Source of the DNA: Magnetovibrio sp.
Lineage (GTDB): Bacteria; Pseudomonadota; Alphaproteobacteria; Rhodospirillales; Magnetovibrionaceae
Length of the DNA stretch: 64,000 bases
Direction: 5' to 3'
Assembly (NCBI GenBank): GCA_026196495.1
Contig: JAPHSY010000029.1
Span: 1-64,000 of the forward strand
Numbering within the stretch: position 1 is the first letter of the stretch; the number at the start of each line of letters is the position of its first letter. Positions 17,083 to 26,394 of the stretch are shown here, one piece after another. The notes beneath the pieces were generated by a model. That model was not told the DNA's origin and ran no database searches. It saw only the letters and a program-made list of their open reading frames with translations. The position numbers and the translations under genes are program-made.

Positions 17083-17859
17083 CTAAACAATCAAGCTAAA
17101 GCCTTGATCTGTCTGCGACAAAAGCAAGTCTTCTATGGTTTTCGCTACAGGATTTTGTGGGTCTTGTGAACCTTGGACTTGATAAGCCTTATTGGCTTTG
17201 GCCACGTCAGGACGCACAGACTGCGCGGCATTATCGTTCTCACCTTCTGTTAAATTCAAACGTTCTTGGTGGGCCTCTTGTGACACTTCATTGAGCACCT
17301 GCCGCGCCTGTGCCGCCACGGCAACATCCTGCGCAGATGGATTTGCTGGCGCAAGAGCCGCGCGGATTACAGCTTCCATTTTGGCGGCCGTCGCAGCAGC
17401 AGAGCTTTCACGGCTCACATCAATAGAAACTTCACCACTGACCGCATATTGCTGGCCATCAGGGCCACGCACATAGGTAAACTGGGCCCCACCTGTCAGC
17501 GTACCACCAGCCGCACGGTGCGCGCGTTCATGGGCGCGAACTTCCCGATCAATCTTCTTCAGTTCCTGAACCCGCTGTTGCTCTTCCTCTGTCAGTTCTT
17601 GTTGTCCATAGGCTGAGCGGCGACTTTCACCAGCTTCACGACGTACAGCTTCCAGCACACGCACTTCTTGTGCTGCGATTAAAGTCGTGGGAGAGACAAC
17701 ATATGATGAAAATCCAGGCCCCTCAGTAACTTTGGGGGTTGGTTGTGGTGTTTGGGCAGGGGCCTCGGCCACACGTGCTTGAGCACGCCCAGAACGCCCC
17801 GCACCAAAAGTTGAGACATTCAGCGAACCATAGTTTGTGCGTACCTGTGTATCGATCAT
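17083..17859 (-). CDS. SprA-related putative zinc metalloprotease
   Basis: The 258-residue protein has no clear signal peptide. Residues 110-114 read HERAH, an HExxH zinc motif, within REVRAHERAHRAAGG, followed by GGAQFTYVRGPDGQQYAVSGEVSID, the signature of the SprA-related metallopeptidase family. Residues 25-60 are proline- and alanine-rich and the N-terminus is flexible. The substrate is unknown. It converges on the PP2C gene with nine bases between stops. Confidence 0.85.
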   Translation of the reverse strand: MIDTQVRTNYGSLNVSTFGAGRSGRAQARVAEAPAQTPQPTPKVTEGPGFSSYVVSPTTLIAAQEVRVLEAVRREAGESRRSAYGQQELTEEEQQRVQELKKIDREVRAHERAHRAAGGTLTGGAQFTYVRGPDGQQYAVSGEVSIDVSRESSAAATAAKMEAVIRAALAPANPSAQDVAVAAQARQVLNEVSQEAHQERLNLTEGENDNAAQSVRPDVAKANKAYQVQGSQDPQNPVAKTIEDLLLSQTDQGFSLIV

Positions 17860-18050
17860 ATCAGACCACTGCGTTCAAAGAGACACCGCACTGAACACCA
17901 CAGGATTTCTTCCAAACAACATCACTTTCTTGCGACGGAGTGGTTCAAATGTACACAAAAACAGATTGTTTTTCCAGTAATACAGACTGCACTGATGTGT
18001 TTTGTTGAAACTTTGCAGGTAACAGCCCACTTGCATAAGGCAGCACGTCA

Positions 18051-18482
18051 ATGGATAGGATACTGAACATGCTCAACAAGATCTTGCACACATTCAGTCT
18101 CTTTATTGGGTTTACATATCTATCCTTTGCAACACCGGCCAATGCTGATGAACAAAATTGTACCTTCCTTCACGAAGCCGCATTTCTTGACGAGCCCCGC
18201 GAAATAGAGGACCTGTTGGCTTCTGGTGTCGACATCAATTGCACAGACATGTTGGGGCATACAGCACTGGTCACGGCCGTAAATGGCGCCTCAATTGATT
18301 CGTTTATTCTGCTCGTGCAAGCTGGGGCTAAAGTCAATGTGCGTACTGAATATGGCAATTCATTGCTACAGCACACAAAAAGAAAATTCCGTTCCGTTGA
18401 CCAACAAACCGGGTTAGAGCAATATCGCGATCTTTACAAATCTATGATCGCGCGTTTGCAGACGGCTGGCGCCATCAACTGA
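18051..18482 (+). CDS. Secreted ankyrin-repeat protein
   Basis: A signal peptide (to about residue 32, ending in ANA) precedes two or three ankyrin repeats (CTFLHEAAFLDEPREIEDLL, then GHTALVTAVNGASIDSFILL, then GNSLLQHTKRK). Ankyrin repeats mediate protein contacts; in the periplasm some protect catalase or peptidoglycan enzymes. Either ATG 18051 or 18069 could start it; both have partial ribosome sites. The next gene begins seven bases after its stop. Confidence 0.75.
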   Translation: MDRILNMLNKILHTFSLFIGFTYLSFATPANADEQNCTFLHEAAFLDEPREIEDLLASGVDINCTDMLGHTALVTAVNGASIDSFILLVQAGAKVNVRTEYGNSLLQHTKRKFRSVDQQTGLEQYRDLYKSMIARLQTAGAIN

Positions 18483-18489
18483 GGGTCTC

Positions 18490-19317
18490 TTGGACGGCGC
18501 AACTTTATCCTTTCTGGCTGCAAAGCTTTTGGGCTTTTTACTGAACCCATATTCATTATTTATCGCAGGGTTGGGTCTTAGCTTTATCCTATTGATGACC
18601 ACGCGCAAACTGCGGGCTGGTCGGTATCTGCTGACATTGGTGTTGGGCTGCTACGTCGTGTTTGGCATGTTCCCGATTGGCACTTGGGCAATTAATCAGT
18701 TGGAAGATCGCTTCCCAATGGCTAAAGATCACCCGGCACCCATCGCAGGAATCTTAGTGTTGGGTGGATCTGTCAGTACGGTTATGACCCGCGAACGCGG
18801 TCAAGTTTCTGTTGGGGGTAACATCGAACGCCTGACGGAATTTGTGCGTCTCAGTCAACGCCATCCAGAAGCAAAACTGGCCTATATCGGCGGACAAGGC
18901 CGTGTATTTGACCGAAAACCAACAGAAGCTGAGGTTTCGAAACGTTTCTTAGACGAAATTGGTATGGATACCTCCACCGTTTGGTTCGAAGATAAATCAC
19001 GTAACACAGAAGAGGGGGCATACGTCAGCTATGCCCATCTCCAACCCGGTGATGCCCCCTGGGTTCTGATCACATCCGCCAGCCATATGCCCCGCGCAGT
19101 TGGTCTCTTTCGCAAAGCAGGCTGGTCCATCATGGCTCATCCTGTGGATTACGGCACACTCCCTGGCGGGCACATATCTTGGACCCCAAAGTGGCCCGGA
19201 AGCTTGGGGCCTTTAAACGCGGCTATCTATGAATGGGCAGGCTTGGTGTTTGCGTGGACACGCGGCAAAATTGATGACGTCTTTCCAGGGCCGATCACCG
19301 TCACTTCCACAAATTGA
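18490..19317 (+). CDS. ElyC/SanA/YdcF (DUF218) family envelope protein
   Basis: TTG start with GAGGG at 18481-18485. Two N-terminal membrane segments (about 10-35 and 45-65) anchor a DUF218 domain: GILVLGGS near residue 92, YIGGQG, SRNTEEGA and ITSASHMPRA, the order seen in ElyC and SanA, which act in envelope integrity and lipid-carrier use. It is followed directly by murein enzymes, in line with an envelope role. Exact substrate unknown. Confidence 0.85.
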   Translation: MDGATLSFLAAKLLGFLLNPYSLFIAGLGLSFILLMTTRKLRAGRYLLTLVLGCYVVFGMFPIGTWAINQLEDRFPMAKDHPAPIAGILVLGGSVSTVMTRERGQVSVGGNIERLTEFVRLSQRHPEAKLAYIGGQGRVFDRKPTEAEVSKRFLDEIGMDTSTVWFEDKSRNTEEGAYVSYAHLQPGDAPWVLITSASHMPRAVGLFRKAGWSIMAHPVDYGTLPGGHISWTPKWPGSLGPLNAAIYEWAGLVFAWTRGKIDDVFPGPITVTSTN

Positions 19318-19365
19318 GTGACTGTGGCACAAGTGACCTTCCAGATTCGTTTTTTGAGGAACCCC

Positions 19366-20565
19366 ATGCGTGCCATTTTACCTATTTTGATCGTTGCCCT
19401 GTTTGCCTACACCGTTCCGGCCCAAGCGAGTGAGCCAACATTCAGCGATTGGTTGGTGGATCTGCGCAAGGATGCTCAAGCCAAGGGCATATCCGCAAAA
19501 ACGTTGGATGCAGCCCTGACGGATCTTAAACCAATTCCCCGTGTGATCGAACTGGACCGCCGCCAGCCTGAATTCACCTGGACCTTTCGCAAGTACATGG
19601 AAAAACTGGTCAATCAGGCCCGCATCAACAAAGGCAAAAAGAAACTGGCCGAAAATGCCAAGCTGTTGAACGAGATTGGCCAGAAATATGGCATTCACCC
19701 ACGCTTCTTAGTTGCCTTTTGGGGTCTGGAAACCGATTACGGACGCTTGGCGGAAGGCTATTTCCCAACCATTGCTGCGTTGGCGACGCTGGCGCATGAC
19801 GGACGACGTTCGAAATTCTTTCGCGAACAGCTGCTGACCGCCTTAAAAATCATCGACCAAGGCCATATCAGCGTCGAACGTATGAAAGGCTCATGGGCGG
19901 GAGCCATGGGGCACTTTCAATTCATCCCCACCACCTTTGATGCCTATGCGACCGACTACGATGGAGACGGCAAAATCGACATTTGGGGCAATCAGGCCGA
20001 CGCCTATGCCTCTGCCGCCAACTTTTTGACCAAATCCGGCTGGAAAGATGAAGAAATCTGGGGCCGAGAGGTGGTACTGCCGAAAGACTTCGATTTCAAT
20101 ATGGCTTCCATGAAAGTGAAGAAAAGCCTCAAAGATTGGCAAGACCTGGGCGTGCGTAAAGTGGGTGGAGGCAATCTACCTGCCAAAGAAGACATGAAGG
20201 CCAGCATTGTGGCACCTGCGGGAGCCCATGGCCCGGCCTTTTTGGTCTATAAAAACTTTCGCACCATCATGGTGTGGAACCGCTCAATTTTTTATGCCTT
20301 GGGCGTTGGTCAATTGGCTGATCGCTTAGTGGGGCGTCCGGCGTTTACCACGTTGGGCCCCAAAGGCGGACGTGGCTTGACCCATGCTGAAGGCAAAAAT
20401 TTACAACAACGCCTAACCGCCATGGGCTTTGACACCGGTGGTGTCGATGGTGTGGTCGGGCCCAAAAGCCGTGAAGCCATCCGTGATTTCCAACGAAAAG
20501 CTGGTTTAATTCCCGATGGCCACCCATCTTTGGAGCTTCTGGAGCAGGTGCAAAAGGGGCTGTGA
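19366..20565 (+). CDS. Lytic murein transglycosylase (MltB type) with peptidoglycan-binding domain
   Basis: Cleaves the glycan strand of peptidoglycan with formation of 1,6-anhydro ends. A GTG at 19318 abuts the previous stop, but ATG 19366 with GAGGA upstream gives a proper signal peptide (to about residue 20, AQA). The 399-residue protein has an SLT_2 domain with catalytic Glu in FWGLETDYGR and GAMGHFQFIPTTF, then a C-terminal PG_binding_1 unit (LQQRLTAMGFDTGGVDG...). No lipobox cysteine is seen, so it is probably soluble in the periplasm. Confidence 0.92.
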   Translation: MRAILPILIVALFAYTVPAQASEPTFSDWLVDLRKDAQAKGISAKTLDAALTDLKPIPRVIELDRRQPEFTWTFRKYMEKLVNQARINKGKKKLAENAKLLNEIGQKYGIHPRFLVAFWGLETDYGRLAEGYFPTIAALATLAHDGRRSKFFREQLLTALKIIDQGHISVERMKGSWAGAMGHFQFIPTTFDAYATDYDGDGKIDIWGNQADAYASAANFLTKSGWKDEEIWGREVVLPKDFDFNMASMKVKKSLKDWQDLGVRKVGGGNLPAKEDMKASIVAPAGAHGPAFLVYKNFRTIMVWNRSIFYALGVGQLADRLVGRPAFTTLGPKGGRGLTHAEGKNLQQRLTAMGFDTGGVDGVVGPKSREAIRDFQRKAGLIPDGHPSLELLEQVQKGL

Positions 20566-20632
20566 TGTTTACGCTTCTGTAAGCACTCCCATGCCATAAA
20601 TGAAGAATCGTCATTATAGATTTGAGACTTCC

Positions 20633-21637
20633 ATGAACGAACGTTCAAAGCGTTTACTGAAAAGCCTATCTGTCATTGTTGTATCTTCGGTTTTCATAGC
20701 TGCGTGCTCTGAAACCAAGTTCTTGATGCACACGGCCAAACGCTTAGGTAAAACCAACACATCCCAAGGTAACTACAAGGTTGGCAAGCCTTATAAAGTC
20801 ATGGGGAAGTGGTACACGCCACAGGTGGACATGTCTTATGACCGCACAGGCATTGCGTCCTGGTACGGCCCCAATTTCCACGGCAAACCGACCGCCAATG
20901 GTGAGGTTTTTGACCAGTGGGCCGTCTCTGCTGCTCACAAAACCTTGCCAATTCCGTCAATTGTACGTGTAACCAACTTGGACAATGGGCGTTCTTTGGT
21001 GATCCGCATCAATGATCGTGGACCTTTTGTTGACGATCGCATCATCGATTTATCGCGCCGGTCCGCCGAACTGCTGGGCGTCATCAAAGCCGGAACAGCA
21101 AACGTGCGGGTACAAATCATGCCCCACGAAAGCCGTGTCGCCGCCGAACGTGCCAAATCCGGCGGTACCCAATTGGCTTCTGCCGATGCCCCCATCAAAG
21201 CCGCTGATGTCAGTTCACAACCCGTAGCAGCTCAACAGCTTCCCGACCCGACAGATATAAAAGAACAATCCAAGCTATATATCAAACCGAGCGGACCACC
21301 ATCCACAGCAAGCAATGTTTCCGTAATTCGTAAGACTGTCATGCAAGCCCCAGTGACCGAGAATGCCGCACCCGCAGTGGCGGAAATCCCGAAGCCTGGG
21401 CTCTATGTACAGGCCGGTGCCTTTTCCAACCCAGAGAACGCCGAACGGGTAAAGCAAACCTTGCAATCTATTGGTCATGTCAGTGTCACACCGATCACTG
21501 TTAGCGGACGTGAACTGTTTCGTGTGCGTATTGGCCCCGTGGCCGACACCATCCAAGCCGACACCCTGCGGGCACGTGTTGTTGCCGCAGGGTATGACAA
21601 TGCCCGAACCATCGTTGATTTACCTGTGAGCAATTGA
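20633..21637 (+). CDS. rlpA: Septal-ring lipoprotein RlpA
   Basis: A 334-residue lipoprotein: ATG 20633 leads to a signal ending in IAAC. The double-psi beta-barrel begins at TGIASWYGPNFHGKPTANGE and has RINDRGPFVDDRIIDLSR, the conserved catalytic region of lytic RlpA. A proline/alanine linker joins a C-terminal SPOR domain (GLYVQAGAFSNPENAERV...) that binds denuded septal glycans. It lies between the MltB-like gene and the carboxypeptidase in one direction. Confidence 0.93.
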   Translation: MNERSKRLLKSLSVIVVSSVFIAACSETKFLMHTAKRLGKTNTSQGNYKVGKPYKVMGKWYTPQVDMSYDRTGIASWYGPNFHGKPTANGEVFDQWAVSAAHKTLPIPSIVRVTNLDNGRSLVIRINDRGPFVDDRIIDLSRRSAELLGVIKAGTANVRVQIMPHESRVAAERAKSGGTQLASADAPIKAADVSSQPVAAQQLPDPTDIKEQSKLYIKPSGPPSTASNVSVIRKTVMQAPVTENAAPAVAEIPKPGLYVQAGAFSNPENAERVKQTLQSIGHVSVTPITVSGRELFRVRIGPVADTIQADTLRARVVAAGYDNARTIVDLPVSN

Positions 21638-21708
21638 TAACGACACCCAATGGGGGGTAGTTTTGTTGTTTGCAGACGCGTAAAGTTGTTCCGATTCCAA
21701 CCTGTTTC

Positions 21709-22917
21709 ATGAGACCCAATCTGCCGATGTTCTTGTCCCAGATATCCAATCATTACACGCGCCACACTACTTTTACTGCTGTAGCTCTTGGCGCAATTAC
21801 CGCTGGCTTTGTTGCCTTTGCCCAACCAACCCATGCTTTAGACACCCCTGCAAGCCACGTCTATTTGGTGGACACCACCACCGGGGCCGTGTTGATGGAC
21901 AAGCAAGGCGACATTCCCATGGCACCGGCATCCATGAGCAAACTGATGACGCTCTACATGGTCTTCGAACGCCTGCAAGACGGACGTTTGTCATTGGATG
22001 ACAAATTCTATGTTTCGGAAAATGCTTGGCGTAAAGGTGGGGCCAAAACGGGTGGATCAACCATGTTTTTGGAACCCAGCATGCGCGTGCGTGTTGAAGA
22101 TTTGATCCGCGGTATCATCGTACAGTCAGGCAATGATGCCTGCATCGTCGTTGCCGAAGCCTTATCGGGCAGCGAAGAAGCCTTTGCCACCGAAATGACC
22201 GACAAAGCCCGTGAACTGGGCATGATGGATTCCACGTTTAAGAATTCCACCGGCTGGCCCAACCCAGAACATCGCGTGTCTTCGCGTGATTTGGCCAAGC
22301 TGGCGCAACTCACCATCGAACAATTCCCGGAATTTTATCATTATTATTCCGAAGAAACCTTTGTTTACAATGGCATCAAACAGTCCAATCGCAACCCACT
22401 GATCTATAAAGGCATGGGTGCGGATGGCTTGAAAACCGGTCACACACAGGAAAGCGGCTATGGTCTCACGGCTTCGGCAGGACGCAAAGACCGTCGCTTG
22501 GTTTTGGTTGTGAACGGCTTATCATCCAAAAAGATGCGCTCGACGGAATCAGAACGCCTGTTGGAATGGGGGTTTCGTGAGTTCGGTAATTACGAACTGT
22601 TCAAAGCCGGTGATGTCGTCACCGATGCCAGCGTCTGGTTAGGTCAGAAAGGGTCTGTGCCGCTGATCGTTGAAAATGACCTGACTTTAACGTTGCCAAA
22701 AAAGGTACGACACAAAATGAAAGTTACGGCCAAATTCGAAGGCCCAGTTCCGGCCCCCATCTCCAAAGGTCAACACCTGGGCACCTTATCCATCAGTGCC
22801 CCCAATACGGACACAATTGAGGTTCCGTTGTTGGCCGGAAACAGTGTTAGCCAACTGGGCATGATGGGCCGTTTGGGTGCGGCGCTGGATTACATTTTGT
22901 GGGGTAGTTCCCAATAA
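21709..22917 (+). CDS. D-alanyl-D-alanine carboxypeptidase (PBP5/6 family)
   Basis: Removes the terminal D-Ala of peptidoglycan pentapeptides in the periplasm. Counting from ATG 21709, the active-site SMSK is at 75-78, SGN near 132 and KTG (GLKTGHT) follows, the full penicilloyl-serine set, and a C-terminal PBP5_C-like domain is present. A signal peptide (ending in THA, about residue 43) precedes it. Start choice between 21709 and 21727 is uncertain; the TTG at 21670 is unlikely. Confidence 0.92.
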   Translation: MRPNLPMFLSQISNHYTRHTTFTAVALGAITAGFVAFAQPTHALDTPASHVYLVDTTTGAVLMDKQGDIPMAPASMSKLMTLYMVFERLQDGRLSLDDKFYVSENAWRKGGAKTGGSTMFLEPSMRVRVEDLIRGIIVQSGNDACIVVAEALSGSEEAFATEMTDKARELGMMDSTFKNSTGWPNPEHRVSSRDLAKLAQLTIEQFPEFYHYYSEETFVYNGIKQSNRNPLIYKGMGADGLKTGHTQESGYGLTASAGRKDRRLVLVVNGLSSKKMRSTESERLLEWGFREFGNYELFKAGDVVTDASVWLGQKGSVPLIVENDLTLTLPKKVRHKMKVTAKFEGPVPAPISKGQHLGTLSISAPNTDTIEVPLLAGNSVSQLGMMGRLGAALDYILWGSSQ

Positions 22918-22949
22918 CCCCAATAAACCATATGAGTGAGGGGCGCAGC

Positions 22950-23588
22950 ATGGCTGGGCAAAAAGGGCGGTTTATCACCCTGGAAGGGGGCGAGGGGGCT
23001 GGAAAGTCCACTCAAATCCGTCTGCTGCAATCAGCGTTGGAAGGGGCCGGGCATAAGGTTTTGTGCACGCGTGAACCCGGTGGCTCCCCCGGTGGGGAAG
23101 ACATTCGCAACCTGCTGGTCAAAGGAAACACCGATTGGGAACCCTTGACCGAAGCGCTGCTCAACTACGCTGCCCGCCACGAACACCTGCAAAAAGTCAT
23201 CTTGCCGGCTCTCAATGACGGAACATGGGTAATCTGTGACCGTTTTGCGGACTCCACCATGGCTTATCAGGGCTATGGTCACGGCATGAACCGCGAAGTG
23301 ATCCGCCGCTTACACCGTCTTGTGGTTGATGATATTGCACCGGATCTGACCCTGATCCTCGACATGCCGGTCGAAACGGGTCTATCACGCGCCGTGGCCC
23401 GCGGGGATGGCGAAGACCGATATGAACGCATGGGCCAAGATTTCCACGAACGCCTACGTCAAGGCTTCTTGGAAATTGCTAAAAAAGACCCGGGCAGGTG
23501 CGCCATAATTGATGCCACCGGCGATATTGGCGCCGTTGCCATGGCGATCCACGATGTGGTCAGCACCAAATTGAGGGTCAATCTGTAA
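22950..23588 (+). CDS. tmk: Thymidylate kinase
   Basis: Phosphorylates dTMP to dTDP. ATG 22950 has GAGGGG nine bases upstream; the earlier ATG at 22932 has none. Walker A GGEGAGKST at 13-21, DRFADSTMAYQG near 95 and a LID segment ARGDGEDRYE are the family marks, at 212 residues. Its stop TAA overlaps the holB start (TAATG). Confidence 0.95.
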   Translation: MAGQKGRFITLEGGEGAGKSTQIRLLQSALEGAGHKVLCTREPGGSPGGEDIRNLLVKGNTDWEPLTEALLNYAARHEHLQKVILPALNDGTWVICDRFADSTMAYQGYGHGMNREVIRRLHRLVVDDIAPDLTLILDMPVETGLSRAVARGDGEDRYERMGQDFHERLRQGFLEIAKKDPGRCAIIDATGDIGAVAMAIHDVVSTKLRVNL

Positions 23589-24715
23589 TGTTCGAAGACG
23601 ATTTTGACCCCGACAGCTGGCCGCCACGCCCCATTGCCAACACTGATTTGCGCGGCCACGATGAAGGCGAAAGCACATTGTTGGACGCGTTCAATTCGGG
23701 GCGTCTGCACCACGCCTGGCTGATCACAGGCCCCAAAGGCATCGGCAAAGCCACATTGGCCCACCGTTTTGCCCGCTTCGTTCTGACCCACGGTAAAAAG
23801 GATGACGGCCCCGGGTTGTTTGGCGAAGCATTGCCCGCTGAGGATCCTACCAGCCTCAATGTTTCCAAGGAAAGCCTAGTTTACCAACGTATTGTCGCCG
23901 GTGGTCACGCCGATATGTTGGTGATTGAACGCCGCATCAATGAGAAAACCGGAAAACTGAAATCCGTTATTGATGTGGACAGTGTGCGTGAAGTCGGCAG
24001 TTTCCTTCGCCTCACGCCTGCCGAGGGTGGTTACCGCGTCGTCGTTATCGATAGCGCCGACGAAATGAACGCCAACTCCGCCAATGCGGTGTTGAAAGTG
24101 TTGGAAGAGCCGCCCAAGAACGCATTGCTGATCTTGGTCAGTCACAATCCTGGCCGTTTGCTGCCGACCATCCGGTCGCGTTGTCGCAAACTGGCTTTGC
24201 GCCCGTTAGAACCACAATTGGTGAGCGAACTGGTGCGCACATATGCCCCCCAAGTCTCCGCAGAGGACGGTGCCCACTTGGCATCTTTAAGCGACGGCTC
24301 CATTGGTCGCGCATTGGGCTTGGTGGAAGAAGGTGGGTTGGAGCTGTATTCCGATCTGCTGGCCCTGCTGCACAGCCTGCCCAACATTGATATTCAGGCC
24401 TTACACACCTTGGCAGACCGTGTCGGTCGTGCAGGGGCTGAGGATGCGTTCTTCACGGTTACCGGGCTGTTGCGCTGGTGGATGGAACGCATGATCTTAA
24501 TCGCTGCGGGCAAAGCCCCCACAACTTCGGGCATGAATGACGATGAAGCCCTGTTCATGGCGGGACTTGCATCCCAGGCAAGCCTTGAAAGGTGGTTCTT
24601 AGTGTGGGAAAAGATCAATCACTTGGTGGCACGCACCGATAGCCTCAACTTAGATCGTAAGCAAATCATTCTGGATGCCTTCTTAGGCCTGGAAAACACG
24701 GTCAGACAGGGCTAA
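23588..24715 (+). CDS. holB: DNA polymerase III delta-prime subunit
   Basis: Clamp-loader subunit of the replicase. The 375-residue protein has the delta-prime N-terminal segment LLDAFNSGRLHHAWLITG, a P-loop GPKGIGKAT, the paired-residue core AVLKVLEEPPKNALLILVSH and the SRC motif SRCRKLAL, all standard. It starts inside the tmk stop codon, indicating coupled translation, and is followed by metG 41 bases later. Confidence 0.94.
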   Translation: MFEDDFDPDSWPPRPIANTDLRGHDEGESTLLDAFNSGRLHHAWLITGPKGIGKATLAHRFARFVLTHGKKDDGPGLFGEALPAEDPTSLNVSKESLVYQRIVAGGHADMLVIERRINEKTGKLKSVIDVDSVREVGSFLRLTPAEGGYRVVVIDSADEMNANSANAVLKVLEEPPKNALLILVSHNPGRLLPTIRSRCRKLALRPLEPQLVSELVRTYAPQVSAEDGAHLASLSDGSIGRALGLVEEGGLELYSDLLALLHSLPNIDIQALHTLADRVGRAGAEDAFFTVTGLLRWWMERMILIAAGKAPTTSGMNDDEALFMAGLASQASLERWFLVWEKINHLVARTDSLNLDRKQIILDAFLGLENTVRQG

Positions 24716-24756
24716 TTGTGGGCTGTTCTTCGCCCGACACAGAAGGTTTTATTTAA

Positions 24757-26310
24757 ATGAATACCAACCCAAAGCATTATTACGTCACGACGCCCATTTA
24801 TTACGTCAACGATATTCCGCACATCGGCCATGCATACACCACTCTGGCTTGTGACGTTTTGGCGCGCTTCCAGCGGTTGGACGGCTACGACGTGAAGTTC
24901 CTCACCGGGACCGATGAACACGGCCAAAAGGTTGAAAAATCTGCTCAAGCCAAAGGCGTTGATCCACAGGCTTTTACCGACGAAGTGTCCCAACGGTTCC
25001 GCGATTTGTTGGGCACCATGAATTTCTCCAACGACGACTTCATCCGCACCACGGAAGAACGCCATAAAACCTCTGTCCAAGAACTGTGGAAACGCTTGAT
25101 GGACAAGGGGGAAATCTATCTGGATAAGTACGCTGGTTGGTATTCTGTGCGCGATGAAGCCTTTTATGACGAAAAAGAGCTGAAAAAAGACGAAGAGGGC
25201 AACAAAATTGCCCCAACGGGCGCACCGGTAGAATGGGTTGAAGAAGCCAGCTATTTCTTCAAGCTATCTGAATGGGGCGACCGTTTGTTGAAGTTTTACG
25301 ACGAAAACCCCGATTTCATCTTGCCCAAAACGCGCCGTAATGAAGTCACCAGCTTCGTCGAAGGGGGGCTTTTGGACCTCTCCGTATCACGCACCACCTT
25401 TAAATGGGGCGTTCCCGTGCCGGGTGACGATGACCACATCATGTATGTGTGGCTGGACGCGCTGACCAACTATATCACCGCCGTTGGCTTCCCCGATGAA
25501 ACTCATGGCGAGTTCCAGACCTATTGGCCCGCCGATCTGCATATGGTCGGCAAAGACATCCTGCGCTTCCATGCAGTTTACTGGCCGGCTTTCTTGATGG
25601 CCGCGGGTATCGAGCCGCCAAAACGCGTGTTTGCCCACGGTTGGTGGACCAACGAAGGCCAAAAGATCTCAAAATCCCTCGGCAATGTCATAGATCCCAT
25701 TGATTTGGTTGAAAAATACGGCCTGGATGCGGTGCGTTATTTCTTGATGCGCGAAGTTCCGTTTGGCAACGATGGCGATTTCTCTCATGGGGCCATGGTG
25801 GCACGCATGAACGGTGAATTGGCCAACGATCTCGGCAACTTAGCCCAACGGGTTCTGTCCATGGTCGGTAAAAACTGCAACGCTGCGGTGCCGCAACACG
25901 GTGAGTTCAGCGATGACGACAAAGACATGCTGAACCAAGCTTATGCCATCATCGACAACACCCGCGAACACATGGATGTCCAGGCCTTCAACCTGGCACT
26001 GGAAGATATCTGGGTTGTGATCCGTGCGTGCAATGGTTACGTCGACCGTCAAGCCCCCTGGAAACTCAAAAAAGAAGACCCGGCGCGGATGGAAACCGTG
26101 CTTTATGTGCTGGCTGAATGTATTCGTCATATCGCCTTGGTTTTGCAGCCCTTTATGCCGCAAGCCATGGAGGCCATGCTGAATCTTCTGGCGGTTTCAC
26201 CTGAACACCGCAGCTTCGACTTCTTGGGCGAAGGACACGCCTTAATTCCGGGCACAAGCTTGCCCAAACCCGAAGGTGTGTTCCCACGTTACGTGGAACC
26301 GGAAGCATAA
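24757..26310 (+). CDS. metG: Methionyl-tRNA synthetase
   Basis: Charges tRNA-Met. The 517-residue protein is the short form without the C-terminal tRNA-binding dimer domain. HIGH is at 22-25 (PHIGHAYT), and the second signature is KISKS (GQKISKSLGN, a KMSKS variant). The four zinc cysteines of the longer type are absent between TDEHGQK and the catalytic lobe, in keeping with the zinc-free type. Confidence 0.96.
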   Translation: MNTNPKHYYVTTPIYYVNDIPHIGHAYTTLACDVLARFQRLDGYDVKFLTGTDEHGQKVEKSAQAKGVDPQAFTDEVSQRFRDLLGTMNFSNDDFIRTTEERHKTSVQELWKRLMDKGEIYLDKYAGWYSVRDEAFYDEKELKKDEEGNKIAPTGAPVEWVEEASYFFKLSEWGDRLLKFYDENPDFILPKTRRNEVTSFVEGGLLDLSVSRTTFKWGVPVPGDDDHIMYVWLDALTNYITAVGFPDETHGEFQTYWPADLHMVGKDILRFHAVYWPAFLMAAGIEPPKRVFAHGWWTNEGQKISKSLGNVIDPIDLVEKYGLDAVRYFLMREVPFGNDGDFSHGAMVARMNGELANDLGNLAQRVLSMVGKNCNAAVPQHGEFSDDDKDMLNQAYAIIDNTREHMDVQAFNLALEDIWVVIRACNGYVDRQAPWKLKKEDPARMETVLYVLAECIRHIALVLQPFMPQAMEAMLNLLAVSPEHRSFDFLGEGHALIPGTSLPKPEGVFPRYVEPEA

Positions 26311-26394
26311 CCTCTGCCGTTACACAATTTTGCAGCACGGCCTATGTGGCAATGTTTGCTGTGAGAGTTTTTTGTTTCAATTCATAATGGGGAT

